Of a stretch of 64,000 nucleotides of DNA, positions 1 to 10,168 are shown in pieces. Origin of the DNA: Gordionus sp. m RMFG-2023 (lineage: Eukaryota; Nematomorpha; Gordioida; Chordodea; Parachordodidae); the NCBI RefSeq assembly GCF_954871325.1, contig NC_088775.1, forward strand, positions 57,141,561 to 57,205,560, in the 5' to 3' direction. Both the position numbers and the translations under genes were made by a program. How positions within the stretch are numbered: position 1 is the stretch's first letter; each line of letters starts with the position of its first letter. Under the pieces are notes generated by a model. The model ran no database searches. It was not told the origin of the DNA and saw only the letters and a program-made list of their open reading frames with translations.

Positions 1-480
1 ATGACTAACATTATCGAAAACGCGTTTAAAAGCAATAAAAATAAAGTAAGAGGGTAATTTATATTTGTCGCATTTCTGCATTATAATCTTCAAAGCTAAA
101 ATTGGTTCGTTTATATTTCTTGTTAGACGGTAAGCGCAAATATATTTGGATAAAAGGTTAGGTGTAGAATAGAGAATTCGGTTTTTTAAAAGGTCTATAA
201 AAACCTTTGATGCAATAGAGGTAAGAGCGATGACTCTGTGATCCTTGAATTTGGTTGGATTAGTAACTTTAGGGAAGTTGTAGAAGGTAGTCATATTCCA
301 ATCCGCTGGCTCGTCCCATTGAGCCATATTTTATTAAACAATTAAGAGCTGAGAAATCACTTAGGGGGTGGTTTTCATATGTTCCCCAGTAATGTTATCA
401 GTACCAGGAGATTAATTATTCCTAAGTTTATTTATGGCGGCAGCTATTTCGGCCAATGAAAAGTTAGAGGTTGGCCTCCT
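1..480 (-). pseudogene. LINE reverse transcriptase, N-terminal part (broken)
   Basis: The minus-strand frame read from about 465 down to 1 stays open except for four stops. It gives the conserved block with SPGTDNI and GEHMK, then WDEPADWNMTTFYNFPK, then FKDHRVIALTSIASKVF, and finally FIAFKRVFDNVSH at the window edge. These match the N-terminal RT blocks of non-LTR elements (sPG-D-i, dW, ip-PK, R-I-L, and the F-x-D-F-x-x-A-F-D motif). In the last block the first catalytic Asp of motif A appears to be Ala (IAF instead of IDF). Stops lie near 412, 361 and 326-321. The remaining RT, including the YADD-type motif, is outside the window. Confidence 0.75.
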
Positions 481-924
481 AGAATTAAGGATACCCATAT
501 AATGATCACAACACCATCAGTTCATCTAGGTCAGTAATCAATTTATTGTTTTCTAGCCTTATCTATGGGAGTGTACACTTTAGCTTTTTAGAAGTATTTG
601 AGCTTTTTGTGGGCGTCAAATATTCTATTTTCCCTCATATTACCTATCTCGAAAGCTTTTTTTGGAATATAAATTCTTCTGTCCGTCCTAAGGAGTCTAT
701 GGATTGTAGTCCTGACGTTGCCATCGCGTCTTTCGTGTAACTTAAGTTCCGCTATTATGTGAACAGTATTTCGAATAACCACGTGTCACATAGAAGAATT
801 GTCAATATTGGGGAGATCTTGCAGGCTCTAAATAAATTGTTTTTGAAGGACAACCAGCATTCCTCTACAAAACCACTCCGATGTCACTTAAATTTCGATC
901 TAACTAGAGCTTTACTTCCAGTCG

Positions 925-1689
925 TTATAGGTACTTTGCATTTCTTGTCCAGAGAAGGTATCTAGACTGGTTAGGGGTAGAGAGCCGTTGAGAGTTTCTC
1001 CATAAATTCCTTATAGTGATGCTTGCTCTGATTAATTTATGATCGGAAAATTTATATTCGTTACTTTCACATCCAAACCAACCATGAATGTTTGAGATAA
1101 AGAATTTAATTTGTGATATGATGCTATTCCTTCTATAGGTTTGAGTATTGTTTTCATTGTGAGAGAAGAAGGGGTTCTCAATTTTAATTATACTCCTACA
1201 CATCTCCAGGATCTTCCTATTATCATCACTGTTAAATTATGAAATAAATGCATTACCAAAAGGAGTCCTCCTTCCCAATCCTAGTATTCAAGTCGCTAAG
1301 AATTATCAAATTATGGTTGACGATGTTTTCAAGGTTATCTAAGAAAGGGAGCCTCTTCTGCTAGGCAAGGCATAGACGTTTATTAAAATTGTCCTTTTAA
1401 AACTGGTGTTCAGGCATGGCAAACCACATCTTTCAGAAATGGATACAAATTTATTATCTACATATTTACGTATTCTCTTACTTATTAGGAAGGTAACCCC
1501 TGACCAATTGTTCGAAGTGGTACTAGAACTATACATTATAAAGTTGTTAAAAGTAGCCATGTTGTTATCCTTGGGGTGAGTTTCTTGTACCGCGAATACA
1601 ATTATTTTTTCTTCAGCCATAAGTCTAAGTAAAATCATAAACTTTCTCTTTAATTCATTAATGTTAAGCGAGGACAAAGTAAATTTCAC
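925..1689 (-). pseudogene. LINE AP-endonuclease domain (broken)
   Basis: The likely start is the ATG at 1689-1687, giving a protein that opens MKFTLSSLNINELKRK. The motif AVQETH carries the metal-binding Glu of the exonuclease-endonuclease-phosphatase fold. Further along, the translation of about 1320-1250 reads LSDLNTRIGKED, matching the G/S-D-x-N motif. The segment 925-1203 contains SDHKLIRASI, the catalytic SDH motif near the domain end. These blocks occur in the correct order and spacing but in different frames, so frameshifts separate them, one near 1339 and one near 1203. In a live LINE this enzyme nicks the target DNA to prime reverse transcription. Confidence 0.8.
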
Positions 1690-2568
1690 TTTAAACCAAT
1701 TGAACGCTATCGATTTTTCATACAGATAATAGTATGTAATTATTTCTTAATTACAATTACTTGTAATTTTCGTAATTTGTATATATTATGCTTAATTATA
1801 TGATTTAAATTAAGAAAATAATAGAGAAATATACATAGAACATTATTCGCCTTTAACCACACTGGAAGAGAAAGAGTAAAATAGATTATAACTCCAAAAG
1901 ATAAAAAATATAAAAATAAAAATGATATAAAAATACATGTTCAGGATGGAGGGGATCTATTACTTTGTATATGATTGTGTGATGAAAAGCGTCACCAGTT
2001 TTATCATTATGCAAAGGGGAAAAAAATACCAACTCTACCATACAGGAAGAGGGAAGGGTAAAGAATCACTATATCCAAATGTACAAATTAACTTCCCACT
2101 GTGCACTATGAAGAGGGAACAAACCTTGGTGCCGTAAACCATAAATAAAATAGTGGGAGAAAATATTAACGGATAGGAGTATAACCAACTTTACTTTCCG
2201 AACATTAAGGAGACAGAAAATACAGGGAAGGTTTTATTGAAGTAAGAAATATTAAAGCATAATGTATATAAGATAACTCGAGGTGTTAATTAAGGAGTTT
2301 GCGTTAATAAATAAACAGTAAAGCATGTAACTTATCCTATCACCTCAGGTAAAGGGACTGGACAATTAATTTATTGGCTTCCCGGGATTACTCCCCTAAA
2401 CAAGGGTTCCACCATTGTTGCTATTGAAACAAAGAAAAAGAGGGGTAAATAGGATCTCCTCAGAAATTAAGCTTTAATAGTAGAAACACATTCGTCCTAT
2501 GGAAAGCCATCGAAAACGTTATTGTCCTAGTTTGTAATATTTCTTGATTAATATATTTAATTATTGAA
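1690..2568. other. Unassigned AT-rich stretch
   Basis: Between the LINE start and the LTR of element A I see no convincing coding sequence. The 66-aa frame at 1937-2137 has no recognisable motif. The part from 1940 to 2530 is less AT-rich than its surroundings and could be the 5' UTR of the LINE or an eroded repeat. Confidence 0.4.
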
Positions 2569-2957
2569 TGTCAATCATTTTGATATAAGTTTTTTCTCGT
2601 TTTGTTTTTATATATATTATTGATTTTTTTTTAAAATGAATATAAAAAATTTTTCGAGATTTTTTTAAAATGATCAAATTATTATTAAATTTTTTAAAGA
2701 TTTTTACAAAAAAATTATTGGATTTTTCTTATTGATGATTCGTTTTTATAAAAAACAAAATAATTATGACTGATTTTTTTTAAATAAACATTTTGCTGAA
2801 TTTTTTATCATTAAATAAATATTCAAAACGTAATCAGTCTTAGTATTGTCTTTTTAATTTGTCATTAGTTTTAAGTTGAGTAATTGTGTAGTGAAGTTGA
2901 TTGATTAAGTAAGAAAATTAATATTTTGCAAGTTCTCTCCTTTTGATTTTTGATAGT
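2569..2957 (+). repeat. 5' LTR of element A
   Basis: Starts TGTCAATCATTTT and contains AATTTGTCATTA and AGTAATTGTGT blocks near 2850-2890. All of these recur in inverted orientation and order at 20024-20364. The right end is placed at a shared GATAG before the internal region. No clear primer-binding site follows. Boundaries are approximate because the two LTRs have diverged. Confidence 0.6.
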
Positions 2958-3086
2958 GTTGACCGTGAGTCCAAGATACGAAATCCAGGATTAATTCATT
3001 AATAAAAGTGGTCAGACTGGTTCAAATAGGAAAAATATTTGCGATGAAAAAATGGTTTCTCCGGGAATAAAAAAATCAGTGAAGAT

Positions 3087-3340
3087 TTGAGATGTACCCG
3101 CTGTGGTTATAATTGCCACAAGGTAGAGACATGTATTGTCAAAAAAAAAATTTCCGTGAAGGTTTTCCATCAAAGAAATCGATATTGGAAAATTCTAATG
3201 TTAGAAAAATTTCTGGTATTAACACGAATAAATTTGAGGTTTTACAATCAAATTTTGGTAAATCCCGTTTGTGTTTTAAGTGTAACAAACAGGGACATGT
3301 GGCCATGAATTATGCCGAAAACTTACTATATGATTGCAGG
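3087..3340 (+). pseudogene. Element A zinc-knuckle (nucleocapsid-like) region
   Basis: Two CCHC-type knuckles are visible: CTRCGYNCHKVETC (C-x2-C-x4-H-x4-C) and the CFKCNKQGHVA group further on. Such knuckles bind nucleic acid in Gag nucleocapsids. As in elements B and D, no capsid-type domain is recognised between LTR and knuckles. Part of a broken fossil. Confidence 0.65.
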
Positions 3341-3699
3341 TGTATTAGTGGGTAGGAGACCGAGAAGTCGAAATGTTAATATTGTATAATAATGCTGAAA
3401 TGAGATATGATTCTCATGAAAGTAGTGAGTTTAATGGAAATTTTTGTTATCATGATGATAAAATTGAAAATATTAGAGGTTATAATAATTTTAAATGGGT
3501 AAAATATCCTAAGGGTATTGTTAACCCAGATAAAAAGGATGTTAATAATTTCAAATGGGAAAAGTATCCTCGTGATATTGCTAAAAAATATATGAATATT
3601 ATTATAGAACCGCTAAATTCCGAGTTGAATTTATGTTCAAATGTGAATTCTAATGAAACTGATGTTTCAGATGGAATAAATATTGATCAGTCAATTAGA

Positions 3700-4190
3700 A
3701 CATATGAGATTTTAATGACTGAGAGATTAATCGAACCTTGTCCCTGTCCGAGAGTTACAGTAAGAGTTGACTCGAGAGGCATCGATATGTTGTTCGACAC
3801 GGGGGCTAGCATTTCAATAATGTATAGGAAAAATTATTATAAGTATTGGGGGTATACTTGGAAAAGAATCTATGTGTGTCAGACAATTTGATGGGTCTGA
3901 AAAGTAGTTTTGGGAAAACCCAAGTTGGGAGTCATTCTCCATGATACAACATTTTTTCTGGATTTATGGGTAGTGAGGAAAGATGTTGAAACCATCATGG
4001 GCGGAAATTGGATTATCAAGCTAGGTCCCTTCAATAATTATTGGAATATTTATGCAATACAGAATGGTTCGTCCGTAAATGAGGCTAGAAACAAAAGTAT
4101 GGCTGATAATGTTCGAGGTAAGATTTATGAAATAGAAGGGACGGATTTAACAAAAGAAGGGAATTCAACCGTTAATTCTGATATTATGTA
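3700..4190 (+). pseudogene. Element A aspartic protease region
   Basis: The DTGASISIM motif near 3798-3825 is the catalytic D-T/S-G signature of retropepsins. It is followed by a stretch matching the WIIKLGPFNNYW region, which also lies after the protease in elements B and D (WIVKIGPLNNFG, WITNVGPKYGLW). Protease would process the element's polyprotein. Part of a broken fossil. Confidence 0.65.
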
Positions 4191-4199
4191 ATTTTCATG

Positions 4200-4645
4200 G
4201 AATTAATGGTTGAAGACAATATTAAAATTAATGAAGACCTAATGGTTGCTATTGAAGGTAATGAATTACATAAAATGCGTGAGGATATATCTCTTTTAAT
4301 GGAGAAATATGAGGTAATTTTTGAAGACACTTTATGCTGTCTTAATGATTATCAAGTGGATGTAAAATTAAAAGAGGGATTTTGCCTATTTTTCTAGCGT
4401 GTCGACGAGTTCCTTTTGAATGTATAAAGGAAATCGGTGAAGAATTAGATCAATGGGTTAAAGATGGCATCATTATTCCAATTGAATATAGTGAGTGGGC
4501 CACACCATTAGTTCCCGTTAAAAAATCAAATGGAAAACTAAGGCTATGTGCTGATTTCCGTGTAACCTTAAATAGATGGGTAGTTTAGGTAAATCCATTG
4601 CCTAGGTTTGAAGAAATTTTGGCCAATTTAAAAGGTGCCAAATAT
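4200..4645 (+). pseudogene. Element A reverse transcriptase, N-terminal region
   Basis: The approach segment (YEVIFEDTL, VRR-type VPFE block) and the RT blocks EYSEWATPLVPVKKSNGK and LRLCADFRVTLN are readable and closely match the pol of element D. The similarity stops at about 4645. Part of a broken fossil. Confidence 0.75.
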
Positions 4646-4654
4646 ATTTATTAT

Positions 4655-5914
4655 GAATAATTTCACTATCTCCCGTATCTTAGACCTTTCTACATCTACA
4701 GGGTTTTAACATTTAACATTATATTGTTTTATTATGTATTAATTTTTTAGATTTTTCCTCACAGGAAGAATCAACTTATTCTCAAAATATTTCACATTCA
4801 GCTTTATTTGACATAACAAATATTCCTTTACCTAATCAAATAATTGGTTCTACAACAAACTCTGATACCTATCATAAACCACAAAAGAAACATGGCACTT
4901 GGAGTCAAGAAAAAATAGCCATAGCCAAAAAATGGCTTAGTAAGCTAAATTTGAACAGGCAAGCGCAAAGACAATGGCCCAAGATCTCAATTTATCCATT
5001 GCTTCGGTATACCGTTTCAAAAGGATAACATTTCCCGAATACTACGGTGACCCCTTGGCCGATTACATAATCCATCAAAGAGGAAGGAACAAAAAAAGAT
5101 GATTCAGAATTAAAATCTAAAATTATACAGCTACTAGAACATAATAATGGATTGACGTTAAAAAATATAGTGGAAAATTTACCACCTCATCTCAAAATGA
5201 GTGATTCGAGAATATCTAGATGCATTAAATCAATGGGATGGAGCAGGAAAAGGGTTGGAAAAGAACCCGATAGACGGAATTCCCCAGATGTTCTAAATAT
5301 TAGTAAAGAATATTGCCTAAAAATGATGCACGAGCCATTTCAAAATATATTCTATTTATATAAAAGAGGCTTCAATTCCCACGTCATTTCCCACTATGGA
5401 TGGACACCTCTGGATAAGAGGCCATCCGTCAAACTCTCTCCTTCAAAGGGGAAAAACGTATCGGTTTTGTGTACCATAGGAATTAATGGTCTCAAAAAAT
5501 ACATGATTATAGACGGGGCATTTACATCAATAAAATTCAAAACTTACCTGGATAAATTATCATCCAATTTACCGTTGAATTCGCTAATAATAATGGATAA
5601 TGCGCCCATTCACCGAGCTCATATAATAACAGAAAACTATCAAAATATAGTATATTTTCCACCCTATTCCCCTCAATTAAACCCCATTGAGAATTTTTTT
5701 TGGCGTTTTTAAAAATCAGTATCGTTCTATATATCCCAAACCCAATAACAGAATTCATATAATTGAGGCAATTACTAGCCTATTGCTTAATTTCACTAAT
5801 TTCAATTTCACAGCCTACTCACATACGATACGATATATCGAAGGGGGAATCCGATCTATTCCTTTGAAAATTAATTTAATAAATTATTAGATTAGATTAT
5901 TATATAATATATGT
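4655..5914 (+). mobile_element. IS630/Tc1-like DNA transposon, dead
   Basis: A transposase relic of the DDE_3/IS630-Tc1-mariner group fills about 4755-5890. It sits between the broken end of element A and the 5' LTR of element B. I could not find terminal inverted repeats or a TA duplication, so the ends are only bracketed by the neighbouring elements. A second relic of the same transposase tail lies inverted at about 9420-9570. Confidence 0.65.
4755..5890 (+). pseudogene. IS630/Tc1-like transposase (frameshifted, catalytic site damaged)
   Basis: Transposases of this group cut and paste DNA with a DD(E/D) RNase-H-like fold. N-terminal part: a helix-turn-helix AKTMAQDLNLSIASVYRF near 4960-5015. 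A second winged region (SKIIQLLEHNNGLTLKNIV) follows near 5115-5170. The catalytic part shows LIIMDNAPIHR (second Asp), then YFPPYSPQLNPIENFFW with the Glu; by my count 30 residues lie between that Asp and Glu. The first catalytic motif should read like IDESGFN but is YKRGFN (codons TAT AAA near 5359, each one base from GAT GAA), so the enzyme is dead. Frame changes occur near 4955, in the A-run near 5092-5098, and in the T-run near 5694-5701. The C-terminal tail (IIEAITSLL, HTIRYIEGG) continues to 5890. A TTTTTTAG tract just before 4752 could be an intron acceptor. Confidence 0.8.
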
Positions 5915-6251
5915 TGTAGTATTATGTGTATTTAAATTATTATTACAATGATGTCAAAGATATAATGAATTTTTATATGAAAAAGAAATGATGTCAAAGA
6001 TATATTGTATTTTTATATATGAAAAAGTAATGTGAAAGTTGTAATTTATTTTTATTTAAAAAAGAAAGAAATGTTATTTATTTTAATTTTTTTCGCATAA
6101 AAAAGAGGATTTTTTTATAAGAGGAATTTTTTTATATAAAATAATTTTTGTTATGAAATATAGATTATATAAATAAAATTGTCAGTAGTATATAGTGGAA
6201 TTAACCGAATCTATAATAATTAACTGTCTAATAAGTTATAAGAAGTCTACA
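5915..6251 (+). repeat. 5' LTR of element B
   Basis: Begins TGTAGTATTATGTG and ends CTACA, giving the usual TG...CA termini. It has two copies of a GATGTCAAAGATATA-type unit where the 3' LTR has three. About 337 bp. Confidence 0.85.
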
Positions 6252-6256
6252 AAAAG

Positions 6257-6264
6257 TGGTGCCG
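6257..6264 (+). promoter_or_regulatory. Primer-binding-site-like motif of element B
   Basis: TGGTGCCG lies 5 bp after the 5' LTR, the position of a tRNA primer site (TGG pairs with the tRNA 3' CCA). The same TGGTGCCG, followed by TGAC, sits just inside the 5' LTR of element D on the other strand. The tRNA cannot be named from this. Confidence 0.5.
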
Positions 6265-6531
6265 TTTAATTTTTATTCAACCAATGGACAAGATATCTGG
6301 GTAAGAGGGGACGCAGTGTACTAATAAAAAATACAATCACGTTGGAAAATAAAAAATTCTTAAAAATAAAAGGGTAAAAAATTTTTGGAATATATAAAAT
6401 GATGTGCATTTATATAATTTTGATTTCATTAATTATATTAGGTTTAATATATTGTCTAACTTTTAGCAATGTTAAAATATTTATAATAAAAGTTTTAATA
6501 AATTTTTTATAAATTTGTGAATAGAGAATAA

Positions 6532-7110
6532 ATGTTTAATTATAAAAGAAGTATAAAAACTCAAAAATATGTGGAAATGGTTCCACAGAGAAATAATTGT
6601 ATTATAGCTGTAGTAGTGATATGTTTATGGATAATTGGTATTATGTTACATTGTAAAAAAATAAAAAGAGTTATAGAAAGAGATAGAATAAAAATTACGG
6701 AGGAAATTGAAATAAAAAATAATGAAATTGAAAAGGGAAAAAATGAAAGGGAAGTAAAAAACGTTAATGAAAATGAAAGAATTACGGAAGAGATGTTAAA
6801 TTTAAAGGATGAAATATGGAAAATGTTAAATGAAAATATGATAGAAGGAATGAGGAAAAGTATCAATATTATTAGAACCGGAGAGGAACGAAAAGATATT
6901 GATAATAAAAGAGAAATAGAGATTAAAGATGAAAATGGAATGAGAGATAATAAACGAAATAATTGTAGTCATGGAAATTGTGAGAGAAGGTATAATGAAA
7001 GGGATTTCAGAAGAGATGATCGAAGAAATGATAAGGAATACGATCATTTTAAAGAGTATAATACGTCAATGAACTTGCAGAGAAATGAAAAGGAAAATTG
7101 GGAAAAATAA
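6532..7110 (+). CDS. Element B first ORF: membrane-anchor-like N terminus, charged coil
   Basis: A 192-aa frame. Residues about 23-39 (CIIAVVVICLWIIGIML) form one strongly hydrophobic segment. A long Lys/Glu/Arg/Asn-rich stretch follows that is likely to form coiled coil. I see no capsid (CA) motif such as a major homology region. The zinc knuckles come next (7150 onward). Element D has the same plan: a short hydrophobic N terminus, a charged linker, then knuckles. This is not the normal Gag layout and the function is unknown. It could be a spacer or a membrane-targeted nucleic-acid-binding protein. Part of a fossil element. Confidence 0.5.
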   Translation: MFNYKRSIKTQKYVEMVPQRNNCIIAVVVICLWIIGIMLHCKKIKRVIERDRIKITEEIEIKNNEIEKGKNEREVKNVNENERITEEMLNLKDEIWKMLNENMIEGMRKSINIIRTGEERKDIDNKREIEIKDENGMRDNKRNNCSHGNCERRYNERDFRRDDRRNDKEYDHFKEYNTSMNLQRNEKENWEK

Positions 7111-7149
7111 AAATTTTTCCGAAATAGATTTAATCGTCCAAAGATTAAT

Positions 7150-7530
7150 ATGCAAAATATAAGATGTTATTCATGTGGAGAACTGAGGCATATAAGTAGA
7201 AATTGTGTTCAGAACGGTGCAATGTTTAACAAGCAACCGATTAAATGTAATAGATGTGGAGGAGTTGGACATAGTGAAAAATGTTATGTTCCAACCTATC
7301 GTATTATGGGAAATAATCAAAGAACATTTCAATGTGAAAGATGTGGGAAAATGGGACATTCTAAAGAGAATCGTTATGTAAGAGAACCGATAAATGAGGA
7401 AGCATTTCCGGCAGTGAAATACATAGCACCGGCATCTAATGTAAGAGTGATACAAAATAGTGATATGTTGAAAGAAGGCAAAGTTGAAATTATGTGTTTT
7501 AATGCAGAAAGGAAGGACATAGTGCTATAG
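7150..7530 (+). CDS. Element B zinc-knuckle region
   Basis: Three CCHC-like knuckles in a row: CYSCGELRHISRNC, CNRCGGVGHSEKC and CERCGKMGHSKE. Nucleocapsid-type knuckles bind the element RNA. The region lies between the hydrophobic-N-terminus ORF and the protease region, matching the order in element D, where four knuckles are present. Part of a broken fossil. Confidence 0.7.
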   Translation: MQNIRCYSCGELRHISRNCVQNGAMFNKQPIKCNRCGGVGHSEKCYVPTYRIMGNNQRTFQCERCGKMGHSKENRYVREPINEEAFPAVKYIAPASNVRVIQNSDMLKEGKVEIMCFNAERKDIVL

Positions 7531-7571
7531 AATGTCGAGAGAGGTGATTAAATGATAACGAAAGTAATAAA

Positions 7572-8111
7572 ATGGAGGTTATTACATTAAAGAATGAAAA
7601 GAAATTTCGTGTCAGTGGAGATGTAGAAGTTAAAAGAGATTTAATAGATAAAAGAAATGTAAATTTGGTAAATGGTGAAATTATAAAAAATTATAGAATC
7701 CCTATATTAAAATTAGAGGACAAAAGTGAGAAGGATAAATGTCCTCGTGTGGAAATAGTTGTAGGAAGTAGAAAAATATCTATGCTATTGGATACAGGTG
7801 CTGCGATATCGATTGTAGGTTATGAAAATTTTTGTGAATATTGACCAGAGGAGAATATAATTAAAGAAGAGATGAGAGTTAAACAGTTTGACGGATCGGA
7901 AATAAAGGTTTTAGGAAAAATTGAAGTACCGTTTGTGATAAATGGTATTGGTATAGTTAATTATTTAAATTTGTGGATTGTTGATAAAAAAGTGGATACG
8001 ATTATGGGGTGGGAATGGATTGTTAAGATTGGTCCATTAAATAATTTTGGTGTATCTTTTCAAATGAAATTAAACGAGATGAAATGGTTGAAGTTCAGAA
8101 CGTTGAAATAG
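7572..8111 (+). pseudogene. Element B aspartic protease region
   Basis: MLLDTGAAISIVGYENF near 7780-7835 carries the retropepsin D-T-G signature. Downstream are VKQFDGSEIKVLGKIEVPF and WEWIVKIGPLNNFG, which correspond to the same stretch in elements A and D. The protease would mature the polyprotein. Part of a broken fossil. Confidence 0.7.
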
Positions 8112-8284
8112 AAAATCGAGAATTATGTCATGTAAAAAATGAAATCATTGGAAATGGTGTGATGGGTAATCGGAAAAGTGAGTTTGTAAAAGGAAATATG
8201 TCTCAAACGCGGATAGTTCCAGTTAAAAAAAGAAAGGTAAGATATAGTGTTGTTAATTTGCTTGGTCGTAAAATTTACGACCCT

Positions 8285-8467
8285 TTTATGTGCTCAGGCC
8301 GACCCGGGGTCCAGGGAGGGGGGGGGGTGTGAAAAATAATATTTTTTGATATGGAAATAAAAATATTTTTTTGTAATAATAATAAATCACTCATACAGGG
8401 AGGGTATAGGTCTTGGGGGGTCAGGTATATTTTTATTAACACAAAATATCCATATGGGTAGTGTTGT
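8285..8467. other. G-rich, non-coding segment at the left flank of the TTAA element
   Basis: Just before the inserted element the similarity to pol ends, and a GACCCGGGGTCC palindrome and a run of ten G (about 8319-8328) appear, with a second GGGAGG/GGGGGG block near 8399-8425. It may be the end of a further small insertion, but I found no matching opposite end. Confidence 0.35.
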
Positions 8468-9419
8468 TTAATTGGTTGGTTGTGTAAATCCCACCGAGGT
8501 TTGGGTCTAATAAAATCACTGCGATCTACATTAGCAATATTTATATAAGAAATAAACCAGCATTAACTCGAACCCCATAAATAATGTTGTTTCAAATATT
8601 TTAATAAAAAATTATTTATCAATAATATCGAACTTAAATAGGAAAATCCTGCAAGCAACTCAGCTTATGACTAAAAAATTTTTAATCGGGGCCACTTACT
8701 TAGGGCTTGGAAATAATTAAAATGAATTATTATGTAGGTTTGTATATAGATTATTTCTATACCATCCTGATCTTAGTTCAGAATTAGATACGAACTTTCT
8801 GACCGGATTTATTTAATTTCATCAACTAGAGTATGAATATTTAATAATATATATAATTAAAATATAATTTTTATTTTCGGGTTTTTAATAATAAAATTAA
8901 GTATCTGTAGCTAATTTTTTTAATAAAATCCCCTATTTTCTTATGTGATAAAAAAATAAATTATATATTTCTACATGATTTTAAAATCTAAAATAAAGAT
9001 GTGATTGATATTAACGAGTGGCTTAGCGTCTCTAGTTTCTATAAATATAATAAAATATTTTTATTTTACATAAAAAATTCAACATAAAATTGATTAATTT
9101 AGATCTATTTAAAAATATTTCCGTCAACATTCTCGATGGAAACAGTTATAATTATAAATTTGATGAAAATTAATTTCCATTTTTTTAGATTTCGGAAGAA
9201 AAGGAAGTTTTTCAAAAAAATTTCAAAAACACATTTGTTTTCAATTATAATTTTATTCGTATTCGTAAATATCATCATCGTCATCGCCTTTCTTATTATG
9301 TATAATATAATTATAATAACCATATTAAAACTGAAACAGAAAATAAAATATAAAAATGAAATCAGATAATTATTAATTACTAATTATCTATAAAATTAGT
9401 TTTTCAAACTTCAAAGATA

Positions 9420-9570
9420 TGTATGATATAGATCGAATTTCCTTTTCGATATATCATATCGTATGTGAGTTAAAGAGGTTGTGAAATATATTAATCAAAA
9501 AACTAGTAATTGCCTCAATTATATATGGATCTTGATTTGTTATTTGGTTTGTAGAATGCTTTGAAAAATA
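9420..9570 (-). pseudogene. Relic of the IS630/Tc1-like transposase C-terminus
   Basis: The minus strand encodes a PYIIEAITSFLIN stretch followed after a gap by NSHTI and YIEKEIR, with an internal stop. This matches the C-terminal tail of the transposase at 4755-5890 (IHIIEAITSLLLN, YSHTIRYIEGGIRS). It lies inside the TTAA-flanked element, so it is either that element's last transposase remnant or an older insertion within it. Confidence 0.65.
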
Positions 9571-9756
9571 ATTATTTAAGTTAAATTACAGGAAGTTTTA
9601 AAAAAATAACAATTAATAGTAAATTTTATTTTATTTTTGCAATAAAAATTTTTATATCTGAAGGGGTTTTATTTTTGATAAAATCATCAACATATTTTTT
9701 TAATATTAATAATTAATTAATAAACATTCATTATTTTTTGCGCATTCTGTTTATAA

Positions 9757-10168
9757 AGGTGTGCGATAATCTCTTAAGAATCTGTTTTTAGTAAATTTGG
9801 TGATATTGACTTAACAGTTAACATCGCCGTAAACGTAAACTGATTTCTTATAAATAAGTGGTATTTCTAATAAGAAATCTTCGATTTATTAATGTTAAAT
9901 ATTGTTTAAAATATTTATTCAAATTTCATAATATATTTGTTTATTATTTATTATATATAGATTAATGTTACTTATTACTATAAAAATATTTAATATGATT
10001 TTAGAATTGCAATAGAATTGAATATAAACTATAACTGATCATTATAATATATTTAAATAAATGACATAAAAATTAGATATGATATTAATCGGTAATCGGT
10101 CGATATCAATTTAATACCGGGAATATCGGATCGGATAGGCCTCCAAAAGGTGATATCGGTACACACCT
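9757..10168. mobile_element. Candidate MITE with AGGTGTG ends
   Basis: The left end AGGTGTGCGATA and the inverse of the right end AGGTGTGTACCGATATC form imperfect inverted repeats about 412 bp apart. Internal ATCGGT motifs near 10090-10135 resemble subterminal repeats. The flanking 8-mers do not match, so this stays tentative. It lies within the TTAA-flanked element. Confidence 0.35.

Larger units (their letters stand above)
1..1689 (-). mobile_element. Decayed LINE (non-LTR retrotransposon) fragment
   Basis: Reading leftwards from 1689, the minus strand encodes an AP-type endonuclease, a linker, and then the first part of a reverse transcriptase that runs off the left edge of the window. 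This order is the pol ORF of a LINE. Several frame changes and stops show it is dead. The rest of RT and the 3' tail lie outside. The clade is uncertain: endonuclease plus RT fits many groups, and the diagnostic C-terminal part is missing. No 5' UTR or first ORF could be recognised to the right of 1689. Confidence 0.8.
2569..4650 (+). mobile_element. Ty3/gypsy-like LTR fossil, element A (5' part only)
   Basis: A fragment holding a 5' LTR (about 2569-2957), a zinc-knuckle region (about 3087-3340), an aspartic protease region (about 3720-4100) and the first part of a reverse transcriptase (about 4400-4640). The order and the RT sequence (EWATPLVPVKK, LRLCADFRVTLN) place it in Ty3/gypsy. It is broken in several places and ends abruptly at about 4650, where a DNA transposon follows. 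The LTR is homologous, inverted, to that at 20024-20364 in element C; the two differ clearly, so the copy is old. It may be the other part of C (see findings). Confidence 0.8.

Noticed and set aside
6257-6264. Naming the tRNA primer of elements B and D
   Set aside because: Only eight shared bases are certain; too short to choose a tRNA without a tRNA set from the host.
9105-9369. Overlapping short frames on both strands
   Set aside because: Low-complexity Ile/Phe/Lys-rich translations of AT-rich DNA, no motif.
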